The position numbers were made by a program, and so were the translations under genes. The notes beneath the pieces are model-generated. The model ran no database searches and was not told the DNA's origin. It saw nothing but the letters and a program-made list of their open reading frames with translations. A stretch of DNA of 41,032 nt from a virus. This document shows positions 14,756 through 23,979 of the stretch, piece after piece; the first letter of the stretch is position 1; every line of letters begins with the position of its first letter. The stretch lies in IMG/VR virus record IMGVR_UViG_3300011115_000470, positions 1-41,032 of that record; one strand, 5' to 3'.

Positions 14756-16968
14756 TGGCCGCCAAGGTTTTCTCCCTCGACACGCAGCCGGGTATCCAGC
14801 GCGACGGCACGGTCTTCGACAAGCAGTTCTACAACGACGGCGAGTGGGTCCGCTTTCAGCGTGGACGTCCTCGCAAGATCGGTGGCTACCGTGTAATTTC
14901 TGACCAGCTCACAGGCCCCTCTCGCGGGATCTGGGTCAACGCTCAGAACGCCTTCACGTCAATTTTTAGTGGTTACAACAACGGCCTTCAGGTCCTGACC
15001 ATTGACAACAATGGCGTTGGCGCTGGTGTGGGTAACTTTACCTTGGCCAACTTCACCCAGTCCAATCTGAACCTGTGGCAGATGGACGGCTTCTATGACG
15101 TAGCGGGGACGGGCTTGCAGTCTTTGGTCGCGCACCCGGGTCAAAACCTTTCCTCTATCGGAAACGACAACAATACCCCAGTGCTGATTGGTGACATCAC
15201 CGCTTTGACCATGAGTCAAATTGGTGTGTTTACCGCCTCTGGCACAACAACAAATTTAAGCGCCACGGTGACCTTGGCGGCGTCCAACACCTTGATCGGC
15301 GCTGGCCAAACGGTGACTGGCACGGGCATACCCGCCAACACCACGGTGGTTTCCATCGTCACGACCACGCTGGTGCTCTCCAACACAGCCACGGCCTCTG
15401 GCACTGTGACGCTGACCTTCAACAACAACATCTCGGTGTCTGGCGGGGTTGTGTCGCTGCACCCCTACCTGTTCGTTTATGGCAACAACGGTCTGATCCA
15501 AAACTGCTCGGCTGGCAACACCAACGACTGGGTCTCTGCGGACGCCAACGCGACCAACGTGGCCTCTGGCAAGATCGTCCAAGGGCTACCCGTCAGGGGC
15601 GGCTCAAACGCGCCTTCTGGGCTGTTCTGGAGCCTTGATAGCCTTGTTCGCGTGTCATTCATCGGCGGCACGGGAACACCTGCCCAATACTGGCGCTACG
15701 ACATCATCAGCAGCCAGTCATCAATTCTGTCTTCGCAGTCGGCCATTGAGTACGACGGGGTCTATTACTGGTGCGGCGTTGATCGGTTCCTGCTGTACAA
15801 CGGTGTGGTCAAAGAGATCCCCAACACCATGAACCAGAACTACTTCTTTGACAACCTGAACTATGACCAACGTCAGAAGGTTTGGGCGACAAAGGTTCCG
15901 CGTTTTGGTGAGATCTGGTGGTTCTACCCCCGGGGTGATGCAACCGAATGCACCGACGCAATCATCTACAACGTGCGAGAGAACACTTGGTACGACGCGG
16001 GCGAGGCCAGTGGTGCGCAGCGATCGGCTGGGTACTTCTCCCAAGTGTTTGCTTTTCCCGTAGCCGCAGACTGGCACGCCAGCACCGCCGAGACCGTGTT
16101 CACCGACACCTTCAATGAGGTGTCTGGCAGCGTTTTCCTGTTCAGCGACACCTACAACACTCAGGTGGCCTTGAATCAGGTCATATCTGGCTCCAACATC
16201 CCTACAAGCACGACTGTTGTGGCCATCACCTCCAGCAACATCAAGACGCTGGGAGCGATCACAGGAGGCGCTGGTTACGTCGACGGCTCCTATGCCAACG
16301 TGACCCTCACAGGAGGGGCTGGATTGGGCGCTAAGGCCACGATCGGAGTTTCTGGTACTGCCGTGACCACCGTGACCATCACGGCCCGTGGAGCTGCCTA
16401 TTTGGTTGGCGACGTCCTAAGCGCCACGGCGGCCAGTTTGGGTGGTACGGGAGCGGGGTTCTCAATTCCTGTGTCGGCAATTTATGCTCAAGCAATCCAA
16501 ATGTCGGCGGCTGCCACAGGAACGGGCGCAGTTTCGTTGACCTTTTCAATCCCCCCTGACCTCATTGAGATGTATCAGCACGAGATCGGGACTGATCAGA
16601 TCAATGGTCAGAATGTGCAAGCAATCCTCAGCTCTTTTGAGACCAACGACCTGAGCTGGCTTGGTGGTGGTCCTTCTCAGCCTCAGCCCGAAGGCCTCAA
16701 CCGTTGGGTTCGCGTGGAGCGCATCGAGCCTGACTTTGTGCAGGAGGGCGAGATGTCCGTGGTTGTGACTGGCCGCCCGTTTGCTCAAGGCGAAGACAAA
16801 GAGTCCGATCCTTACATTTTTGGACCCACTACAGGCAAGATCGACATGCGTGAGCAGCGCCGTGAATTGCGACTGAGGTTTACCTCTGACGTGGCTGGTG
16901 GAAACTACCAGCTTGGCAAATTGGTTCTCAGCACCGAGATCGGCGACGTGAGGCCTTATGGCCCTTAA
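14755..16968 (+). CDS. Tail nozzle / P22 gp10-like tail stabilisation protein
   Basis: 737 residues from ATG 14755, which overlaps the previous stop; an upstream in-frame start inside the preceding gene is not likely. N-terminal VFSLDTQPGIQRDGT ... YNDGEWVRFQRGRPRKIGGY and propeller-like repeats (PSGLFWSLDSLVRVSF; YDGVYYWCGVDRFLLYNGVV; GEIWWFYPRG) match P22 gp10-like nozzle proteins. The conserved C-terminus (MYQHEIGTDQINGQNVQAIL ... GKLVLSTEIGDVRPYGP) also fits. Two extra beta cassettes are inserted (about 158-222 and 458-598), and a third sequence (about 498-575) sits inside the second. It would close the tail tube and trigger DNA release. Confidence 0.85.
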   Translation: MAAKVFSLDTQPGIQRDGTVFDKQFYNDGEWVRFQRGRPRKIGGYRVISDQLTGPSRGIWVNAQNAFTSIFSGYNNGLQVLTIDNNGVGAGVGNFTLANFTQSNLNLWQMDGFYDVAGTGLQSLVAHPGQNLSSIGNDNNTPVLIGDITALTMSQIGVFTASGTTTNLSATVTLAASNTLIGAGQTVTGTGIPANTTVVSIVTTTLVLSNTATASGTVTLTFNNNISVSGGVVSLHPYLFVYGNNGLIQNCSAGNTNDWVSADANATNVASGKIVQGLPVRGGSNAPSGLFWSLDSLVRVSFIGGTGTPAQYWRYDIISSQSSILSSQSAIEYDGVYYWCGVDRFLLYNGVVKEIPNTMNQNYFFDNLNYDQRQKVWATKVPRFGEIWWFYPRGDATECTDAIIYNVRENTWYDAGEASGAQRSAGYFSQVFAFPVAADWHASTAETVFTDTFNEVSGSVFLFSDTYNTQVALNQVISGSNIPTSTTVVAITSSNIKTLGAITGGAGYVDGSYANVTLTGGAGLGAKATIGVSGTAVTTVTITARGAAYLVGDVLSATAASLGGTGAGFSIPVSAIYAQAIQMSAAATGTGAVSLTFSIPPDLIEMYQHEIGTDQINGQNVQAILSSFETNDLSWLGGGPSQPQPEGLNRWVRVERIEPDFVQEGEMSVVVTGRPFAQGEDKESDPYIFGPTTGKIDMREQRRELRLRFTSDVAGGNYQLGKLVLSTEIGDVRPYGP

Positions 16969-17218
16969 TCCTGCTCAGATATACGACCCCCGCTATCACA
17001 CGTTTGAGTCGTGGGCGTCGCTCATGTGCGAGCTTTATGGTGCTCAGAACCTTGAAATCCCAAACACCCTGACGGACTGGAAAAAATGGGGTAATGGCCT
17101 GAATGCCATTGACGTTTTTGCAAACGAGGCCACGCCCCGCACGGATCAGTACGACAATTGGTTTGATTGGGCCGAGGCCATGGTGGCGGCGGTCAACCCG
17201 GCGACACAAACAACATGA
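16958..17218 (+). CDS. Small tail-cluster protein
   Basis: 86 residues. ATG 16958 lies 11 bases inside the nozzle gene. The sequence starts M-A-L-N-P-A-Q-I-Y-D-P-R-Y and has several Trp residues (FESWASLMCELYG, DWKKWGNGL, NWFDWAEAM), typical of a small family next to podovirus nozzle genes. Probably helical and soluble. The role may be tail assembly; no motif gives a function. Its stop overlaps the next start as ATGA. Confidence 0.7.
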   Translation: MALNPAQIYDPRYHTFESWASLMCELYGAQNLEIPNTLTDWKKWGNGLNAIDVFANEATPRTDQYDNWFDWAEAMVAAVNPATQTT

Positions 17219-17913
17219 AATATTGGTGTGACGACTCTCCAGTTTGGAGCCATTACGGCAACGCCTCTAGCGTCCTTTTCCCAGCGTGGGAACGGGCGTT
17301 TGCTGCCGTGGTCGGGCACTACCTGCCAGTTGTTCAGGACCAAGACCTAAAAACCCGCATGGTCCAATTCATAAATGAAGAGCTGGCTCACGCATCAGGC
17401 CACGAGGCGTTTAACAAGCGTCAAGGGCTTGAAGATCTGGAGGCGGCAGAATTTAAACGTGCTCGACTTGTGCTGCGCAAGCCCGGCCTGCCGTACTGGC
17501 TGGGGTCCATGGTGTCCATCGAGCACTTGGCGGCCTGCATGTCCCGCTCAGTCATTGGCCGTTGGGGCGGCTGCGAAGGGCGCGATTACAAACTATTTTT
17601 GTGGCACGCCAAGGAGGAGCTGGGGCACAAAGCCTTAGCCATCGACCTGTGGCGCTACCTTGGGCATTCTGACGCAGACCTCCGCAAAATTGCACGAAAC
17701 AACCAAGCTTATGTGATGGGCGGCATGATCAAGCACACCCTCAAGGAAACGGCAAAAGATGGCCAGCTCCGCAACTGGCGCACATGGCGAGATTTGATGT
17801 CGTGGTCGTTCTTCGTGACCACTAAGGTTTTGGTTCCAATGCTGACCATTTACTTGCCGAGCTTTCACCCCAACAAAGTAGACGACACCAAGTACATGGG
17901 GGTGCCCACATGA
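17215..17913 (+). CDS. Ferritin-like metal-dependent hydrolase (PF10118 family)
   Basis: 232 residues from ATG 17215, coupled to the gene before it. Metal ligands are in the expected order for a diiron, ferritin-like four-helix protein: E26 in F-P-A-W-E-R, E55/E56-x-x-H59 with H63 (FINEELAHASGHEAF), E103-H104 (S-I-E-H-L), and H131-x-x-E134-E135-x-x-H138 (WHAKEELGHKA). This pattern fits COG3687/PF10118, called predicted metal-dependent hydrolase; substrates are not known. The C-terminus (SWSFFVTTKVLVPMLTIYLP) has a hydrophobic stretch. It is embedded among virion genes, so it could be packaged or modify tail, DNA or host lipids. That part is speculative. Confidence 0.8.
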   Translation: MKYWCDDSPVWSHYGNASSVLFPAWERAFAAVVGHYLPVVQDQDLKTRMVQFINEELAHASGHEAFNKRQGLEDLEAAEFKRARLVLRKPGLPYWLGSMVSIEHLAACMSRSVIGRWGGCEGRDYKLFLWHAKEELGHKALAIDLWRYLGHSDADLRKIARNNQAYVMGGMIKHTLKETAKDGQLRNWRTWRDLMSWSFFVTTKVLVPMLTIYLPSFHPNKVDDTKYMGVPT

Positions 17914-18395
17914 CCGTCTCAGGCCTGCACCCAGTCAGCTCCAAAGAGCACATGCTGATTCCCACCGACATCTTTGCGGTGGCTGCGCATGAAGACAAAG
18001 AACGCTTGGAGGGCGTCAAACAGGCCGCCAAGAAGGTCGGCGTGTCGCCTGAACGCTTTGCCTACAGCATGATGATCCAAGAGTACAGCGACCCCAAGTT
18101 GATCCGCATTCGGGCAGGTAACACCTTGTTCACCATCGCGGCTTTTCCTAAAAGGGTTGGGTTTGTCCGAGGCTACAACGCAGACGTTGCCAAAATCTAC
18201 ATTGAAAACATGAAAGAGCTGTTTGAAGCCGCAAGAAAAATGGGATTTGATTACCTCGTTGCTCACACCAGCAATGCGGTAGTGCAGGCCCTAAAAGTGG
18301 CAATCAAAAACGCCAAACAGGATGACTTTATTCCGCACTTTGATTCACGCACAAAAATGTTCATGATCAAGACCGGAAAGCCGAGGGCAGAGTAA
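17910..18395 (+). CDS. Virion-cluster protein of unknown function
   Basis: 161 residues, ATGA-coupled to the hydrolase and overlapping the next start by one base. A mixed alpha/beta protein: I-P-T-D-I-F-A-V-A-A-H, helical KQAAKKVGVSPERFAYSMM, strands around L-I-R-I-R-A-G-N-T-L-F-T-I-A-A-F, and a G-F-D-Y-L-V-A-H-T segment before a helix. This alternation is reminiscent of acetyltransferase-like folds of some internal virion proteins, but I see no clear acetyl-CoA motif. It precedes the very large ejection protein, which suggests a partner. Confidence 0.6.
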   Translation: MTVSGLHPVSSKEHMLIPTDIFAVAAHEDKERLEGVKQAAKKVGVSPERFAYSMMIQEYSDPKLIRIRAGNTLFTIAAFPKRVGFVRGYNADVAKIYIENMKELFEAARKMGFDYLVAHTSNAVVQALKVAIKNAKQDDFIPHFDSRTKMFMIKTGKPRAE

Positions 18396-21300
18396 TGGGC
18401 TACGTCAAAGAAAAAACTGGCTTTGATATTGCCAACCCGTTTGGGTCAATAGCAACAGTCGTTGAAAAAGCCGCTCGAACAATACTTGATACAGTTAATG
18501 CCATTGTAAATGACCCGCTGCCAACTATTCTGCAAGTAGCTGGTTCTTATTTTGGCATACCGCCATATGTAACATCCGCCGCGATTACTGCAATAAAAGG
18601 CGGCAGTATTGAGGACATAGCTAAGTCTGCGGCCGTCTCGTATGTTTCCGCAAAGCTTGCAACTTCAGACATTGGAAAAGGTGTTGCTGATTTTACAAAA
18701 ACAGCAGGGCAAGACTTTACAGCCGGCATGATGAAGACATTTGACTTGCCTGCTGACATGGCCGTGTCTGTGGCCAAGGCAGCAACCGCCGGGTTAAATT
18801 CAAGCATTATTGGCGGCGTCACTGCGGCCGTTACTGGGAAAAACATTGGCGAGGCCATGACGTCTGGATTCACGTCCGGCGCAGTTTATTCTGGCACAGA
18901 CAGCTACTTCAACAGCCTCAAGCTTGATCCAAGCTGGGGCGTAGGGCCCAAAGCACTTGACTTGATGAAGGGAAGCGCCAGCACGGCGCTGAACACCCTG
19001 ATAAGCGGCAAGGGTGATCCTGCTCAGGCCATTGGCAACTACATAGCGTATGCCACCCTTGAAATGGGCAAGTCTGAAGTTACCAAGCAATTCAAAGCAA
19101 AATTTGACACTTACTCCACAGCAGAGAAGGACGCCATCAAACAACAAGACGCCAGAAAAGTAGTGGCGGATTTATACAATGATGGTTTGAAAGACGCAGA
19201 AAAAATTCGTGTTGACGCAACCAAGTTAATGCAAGATTACGATAATGGAATAAAAACAATTTATGAGCCTTACGTTGAAAAAGTAAATAAACTAAACACA
19301 GACATAGCAGATTACAACAAAGAATATGATTCTTATGTAAAAGAAGTAGAGAAAGCTAACAATTATGTTCAAGAAGAAGGATATTACGTTCATGGGCAAG
19401 ATGGAGAAGGCCGTGATATATCCAGTTGGACTAAATTTGGAGATACTAAAGCACAAGTTGTTGCTAAAGTAAAGGCGCTTGAGCCCGGCCTGCAAACCAA
19501 AGGCGATGCGATAAACACCGCATATGCCGCCGTTACCAAAGACTCCGCAGCAGTTGATGGTTTAAAAACATTAAAGACGTCAATAGAAACAAAAACTGCT
19601 GAGTACGACACAGCACGAAAAGATTTAGAAGCACCTGCTGGTGATAACCTAGCCGCTCGTTTGCTAGCGCAAGACAAAGAGCTGGAAAAAGCATATGAAG
19701 TTTTAAGCACCGCCAAAACAGGCGCGGATACTGCCTCGGAGAATTTCAACAAGGCTGTAGCAGACGTGGCAACCAGAAACGCCACGATTGATGCGGTAAA
19801 TGCTGGCACCATCACGGTAACAGGTGTAGAGGCTGATGGCTCGTATAAGTTGTCGAACAATACTTTTCTGAAGGACGGCAAGTTTTACCAAGATGGTCAG
19901 CAGTTGTTCACCAACGCTGGAGGCACCAAGCAGAACGATCTGTCCTTCACAGACGACACGGGCAACAGGGTGGTGTACGACTCCAGTGCCGGCCGCACCA
20001 TGTCAACCAGCGACGTTAAACAGGCCTTTGCGCGTGACTTTGGGTTTGACGTTGATGACGCAACAGCGGCGGCCTTTGTTGGCAAGCAATACAACGCCGT
20101 AGATCACAAATTGTATGAAGATGTTGTTGACAACAAAATAACAACAGCGCATACCGCCTTGACTGGCAATACGTTAAGCCCTGAAGATTTGTCGTTGATT
20201 AAAAACTCAACCGGATCGGCCATCAAAAATGAAGATGGCGCGGCAGTTAAATTAACAGACAAACAGGTAAACGATTTATTAGCCAAGCAATTTATATTTG
20301 AAGGCGGTGATTTTAATACTAAACAAGATGCGGCAAGAGCTGCCAGATTGGCGGGATATACGCAGTTTGAGTATGACAACAGCATCTACACAATGACCAG
20401 TGCTGGGCCAACTGAAAAAGATGTGTTCCAAGCGGTTATTAACGATGCTCCAAATAAAAAAGAAGCGTTCAGGCTTGCACGCAGTTTAATGGGCGCTGAC
20501 AAAGTTTTTGATTACAAAGGTGATTCTCTCACTACCTCGTATTGGAAACCAACGGCGCAACCAGATCAGCAAGTGCTTGGTGATGGAACTGCCAATACCA
20601 GCAGGGCGGGTACAAGAGTTGGATTACCAGTGACGACAACAGAAGGATTGTCTTATTTAACAGACCAAGAAAAATCTGTTAATCAAAGGATTAAAGAGGC
20701 GTATGAAGGCTCAACGCTTTCTAAAATTATAGGTACGCCTGATGACGCTTTGCGTACTTTGATAAAAATGAAAGATGTGGCTCTAAGTCCGGGGCAAGGT
20801 GTAGTGCAGGGCGTTAAAGGCATATCTGATTTTTACGGAATAATTACTGGTGATATCAATAATTCTGTATCACAATCAATGCAAGGATTATTAAATAATT
20901 TTAATGAACTTACTTCTGATGATACAAAAAATACATTAGCAACAATTCAAAAAACCATCAATGAGGCGGCAAAAGACGGGCAAGGATCGGCGGCATGGGA
21001 AACAGCTAAACAAGCATTTTTGCATCCAGAAACAGCTTTAATAACAGTAGGTAATTCTCTAGGTACATTTTTTCCTGCCTTGGCTGCTGCCGCGCCATTG
21101 GTGGCTGCTGGTGTGCCGGCAGGTATTGCAACAGGGGTATTTGTAGCTTTAAATGCCGCACAACAAGGAGGCTCTTCCGGACAAGAGGCTCTTGAATATG
21201 TTGCAAATCAGTTGATGAATGACCCAACTGTTTCAATAGATCAAGCTCTTGCCGCAACAATTATGGCCGGGCGAGAAGCCGGCATACCGGCTGCGGTAAT

Positions 21301-23977
21301 CAGCGGCGTAATCAACTCTATGCCCATGGGCCGAGCGCTTGAAGGCGCAATGTTGAAAGTTTCTAAAAGCTCACTGGGCAGGGGTGTAGGGTCAGAAATA
21401 TTGACTGAAATACCAGATGAGTCAATTTCCAAAATTTTAAGCAATTGGGCATCTGGACAAGATTTGTCAACCGGCTTGGGCCAAACTGTTGTAAATGCAA
21501 CTATTGGCGCTGCGGGAAGTGCAGGCGTTGTTCATGTCAACCCGAGCGATGTAAACGCGCCAGCCGGTACTACGCAAACGGGCAGCAACGCAGCAGCAGA
21601 CTCCACCACCGCGCCCGTTGCCAAAACTGATGGGAACGCCACAACAGCGCCAGCCAGCACCAGCGGCGGAGTAACGACGGATGCAGGTGTGGCGGCCAAC
21701 ACCACCACAGGGGGTGGCGCAACCGACGGCACATCTGTCGTCAGGGTGGAGCCGACCATCAACTTAGATCAGCTAATCGGACTAGATCAGAATGGCAATC
21801 CTGTTTCTTTTGGCACCCAAGAAATAGGCACCAGCGGCTCAGGCAGCAACGCAGCCGTGGCCACCCTGCTTGGGGGCACGGGCGTCCGTACTGACGTGGC
21901 GGGCACCAACTCAGCGCTTACTGGCGGGGCCGCCACTGGCTTGACTGAGGCCGGCGCTGGCCAGACTACCGCAACCCCAGCAGGATTGACCACAGACGCT
22001 TCTACTGCCCCGGCAGGCGGGGTAACAACGGGCGACACGGCTGCGGCAACGGGCGACACAACAGCAGCCGGGTCTGCTGCCAACACGATCTCCGCGACTG
22101 TGTTGTCAACCGACAGCGCGAGCGGCACGGCGATTGTTGCGTCTGATAGCGGCGCTACTGCGGCCGTAGACAACTCAAATGGGGCATTAAAAACCGGTGA
22201 TGTTGTGGCTGTCAATGTCAATACTGGCGCAATAACAGGAACAGCCAGTACAACAAATGATGCGGCCAGCACCGGCGCAGCAACTGGTATTGCGAACAAC
22301 GCAGATATAGTAAGCAACGCACTCAATAATTTAAATGCAAGCAACACGGCCGGTGCCGGCACTGCTGCAAATACTGCGTCTACTACCGCAGCAACCGCCG
22401 GCGCTACTACCGGGGCTGCCACTGGGGCTGCTACCGGAGCGGCCACCAATGGCGCAGCCACAACTGGAGCCGGTACTGCGGTTGGAGCGAACACCGGGAC
22501 CGCTGCGGATGGCTCAACCACGGGCGACACAACAGCAGCCGGGTCTACTGCCGGAGGTGCTACTACCACGGGAGGAGCGGCGACTGGCGCAGCTACTACG
22601 GGTGGGACAGCGACAGGCGGCACAAATACTGGAGGCACCACCACAGGTGGGACAGCCGACGGAACAACGACGGGTGGAACTACAGCGGGAACCACCACTG
22701 GTGGGGCCGCGACGGGAACCACAACAGGCGGGACAGTCGCTGGTACAACTACTGGTGGAGCCACCACTGCAACAACAACTGGCGGCACAGCAGCGGGGAC
22801 CACGGCAGGTAGCACTACGGGCGGCACAACTGATGCTACGGGCGCAGCCACAACTACCGCAGGAGCCACGGGCACGGCGGGAACTACGGGCACAACTGCG
22901 GCCACTGGAACCACTGGAACGACTGCCGCAACCGGAACGACTGGGACCGCAAGCACGACAGGGACGACAGGGACTACAGGGACTACAGGGACTACAGGGA
23001 CTACTGGAACGACCGGAACTGCTGTGACAGTAACTCCTGCATTAACAGAAGCACAAATCAGCAAAATAGTTCTTGACGCACTCCTTGCCAATCCAAGCAT
23101 TACGCCGGGACAAGTTCAAACAATTGTTACTGATGCAATGGCTGCCAATCCAAGCATCACACCAGCTCAAGTTCAAACCATTGTTGATTCTGCTCTTGAA
23201 AAAGAACAAAAAGCACAAAAGGAAAAAACTGAAGCCGCTGCCAAGTTAAGTCGCGCTGCTACGGCGCAGGCCGGGATCGCGCAAAACCTCAAGAGGGCTG
23301 CGGAGGGAGCAACGTACACCGGGCCGGTTGACACGTCTACGCCCGGTTTTGCTAACGTTGGCTTTAAGACGTCAGGAGATGCCGCAAAATTTGAAGGTCC
23401 GCTTGAGCAATACTTGAAAATGGTTGCTGGCAACACTTATGTAACAAAACCGCAAGAAATCCAACAAAATCAACAGGTGGCCCCAGTGCAAGATGAACTT
23501 TCCGCTCCACAGCAGCAGCCCGGCTCTGATTACTTTGCCTATGGCCAGCAGACCGACATAAACCTGCCACAGGCCCCCGGCACGCAGATGCTGTACTCAA
23601 AGGCCGGAGGGCTCGCCACGCCGTTATTTGCTGGCGGTGGTACTACCCGGCATGGCAGGTACGCTGGTGGCGGCCTAGGGGTCATAGAGCACTCCGGCAA
23701 GGCCAGATTGGATTTCCGCACCGGTAATGCGGTGACCGGGCCCGGCGATGGCCAGTCCGACGACATCCCGGCCATGCTGGCTGACGGGGAGTTTGTGTTC
23801 CCGGCGGACGTGGTGGCGGCCCTCGGAAATGGCTCAACCAAGGCCGGGTCAGATAAACTCTACGACATGATGCACTCCATCCGGTCGTATCACCGGTCGG
23901 CCAAACCCAAAGACTTGCCGCCCCCGGCGAAAAAGTCCCCGTTGGATTACCTCAAAAAACGTGAAGTTAGGAGATAA
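18395..23977 (+). CDS. Giant internal virion / DNA-ejection protein with TTG-rich linker
   Basis: 1860 residues. Regions in order: N-terminal Ala/Gly-rich helices (1-200); a charged coiled-coil region (about 245-470); a middle mixed domain; a hydrophobic stretch (about 885-930, FFPALAAAAPLVAAGVPAGI) followed by Ala/Gly-rich helices to about 1055; a Thr/Gly/Ala low-complexity linker (about 1330-1545); two tandem A-N-P-S-I-T-P-x-Q-V-Q-T-I-V units; and a conserved C-terminal domain (VTGPGDGQSDDIPAMLADG) found in many phages. Size, membrane-active helices and place before other ejection proteins suggest injection into the cell envelope at infection. AT-richer patches near 19150-19480 and 20650-21060 hint at mosaic origin. 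No enzyme motif is seen. Confidence 0.75.
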   Translation: MGYVKEKTGFDIANPFGSIATVVEKAARTILDTVNAIVNDPLPTILQVAGSYFGIPPYVTSAAITAIKGGSIEDIAKSAAVSYVSAKLATSDIGKGVADFTKTAGQDFTAGMMKTFDLPADMAVSVAKAATAGLNSSIIGGVTAAVTGKNIGEAMTSGFTSGAVYSGTDSYFNSLKLDPSWGVGPKALDLMKGSASTALNTLISGKGDPAQAIGNYIAYATLEMGKSEVTKQFKAKFDTYSTAEKDAIKQQDARKVVADLYNDGLKDAEKIRVDATKLMQDYDNGIKTIYEPYVEKVNKLNTDIADYNKEYDSYVKEVEKANNYVQEEGYYVHGQDGEGRDISSWTKFGDTKAQVVAKVKALEPGLQTKGDAINTAYAAVTKDSAAVDGLKTLKTSIETKTAEYDTARKDLEAPAGDNLAARLLAQDKELEKAYEVLSTAKTGADTASENFNKAVADVATRNATIDAVNAGTITVTGVEADGSYKLSNNTFLKDGKFYQDGQQLFTNAGGTKQNDLSFTDDTGNRVVYDSSAGRTMSTSDVKQAFARDFGFDVDDATAAAFVGKQYNAVDHKLYEDVVDNKITTAHTALTGNTLSPEDLSLIKNSTGSAIKNEDGAAVKLTDKQVNDLLAKQFIFEGGDFNTKQDAARAARLAGYTQFEYDNSIYTMTSAGPTEKDVFQAVINDAPNKKEAFRLARSLMGADKVFDYKGDSLTTSYWKPTAQPDQQVLGDGTANTSRAGTRVGLPVTTTEGLSYLTDQEKSVNQRIKEAYEGSTLSKIIGTPDDALRTLIKMKDVALSPGQGVVQGVKGISDFYGIITGDINNSVSQSMQGLLNNFNELTSDDTKNTLATIQKTINEAAKDGQGSAAWETAKQAFLHPETALITVGNSLGTFFPALAAAAPLVAAGVPAGIATGVFVALNAAQQGGSSGQEALEYVANQLMNDPTVSIDQALAATIMAGREAGIPAAVISGVINSMPMGRALEGAMLKVSKSSLGRGVGSEILTEIPDESISKILSNWASGQDLSTGLGQTVVNATIGAAGSAGVVHVNPSDVNAPAGTTQTGSNAAADSTTAPVAKTDGNATTAPASTSGGVTTDAGVAANTTTGGGATDGTSVVRVEPTINLDQLIGLDQNGNPVSFGTQEIGTSGSGSNAAVATLLGGTGVRTDVAGTNSALTGGAATGLTEAGAGQTTATPAGLTTDASTAPAGGVTTGDTAAATGDTTAAGSAANTISATVLSTDSASGTAIVASDSGATAAVDNSNGALKTGDVVAVNVNTGAITGTASTTNDAASTGAATGIANNADIVSNALNNLNASNTAGAGTAANTASTTAATAGATTGAATGAATGAATNGAATTGAGTAVGANTGTAADGSTTGDTTAAGSTAGGATTTGGAATGAATTGGTATGGTNTGGTTTGGTADGTTTGGTTAGTTTGGAATGTTTGGTVAGTTTGGATTATTTGGTAAGTTAGSTTGGTTDATGAATTTAGATGTAGTTGTTAATGTTGTTAATGTTGTASTTGTTGTTGTTGTTGTTGTTGTAVTVTPALTEAQISKIVLDALLANPSITPGQVQTIVTDAMAANPSITPAQVQTIVDSALEKEQKAQKEKTEAAAKLSRAATAQAGIAQNLKRAAEGATYTGPVDTSTPGFANVGFKTSGDAAKFEGPLEQYLKMVAGNTYVTKPQEIQQNQQVAPVQDELSAPQQQPGSDYFAYGQQTDINLPQAPGTQMLYSKAGGLATPLFAGGGTTRHGRYAGGGLGVIEHSGKARLDFRTGNAVTGPGDGQSDDIPAMLADGEFVFPADVVAALGNGSTKAGSDKLYDMMHSIRSYHRSAKPKDLPPPAKKSPLDYLKKREVRR
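22380..23030 (+). repeat. Thr/Gly-coding low-complexity repeats with 9-bp tandem units
   Basis: Repeated ACN-GGN triplets encode T-T-G/T-G-G runs. At 22961-23005 five near-identical 9-mers (GGGACTACA type) stand in tandem. The array is in frame, so length change by slippage would keep the protein intact. Confidence 0.85.
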
Positions 23978-23979
23978 AC

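Noticed and set aside
22961-23005. Tandem repeats considered as a CRISPR array
   Set aside because: Units are 9 bp, contiguous and without spacers, and lie in a coding frame.
21787-23100. Long open frame of 437 codons on the minus strand, rich in V, P and A
   Set aside because: It is the reverse reading of the Thr/Gly-coding repeat tract; it has no domain, no good RBS and only low-complexity product.
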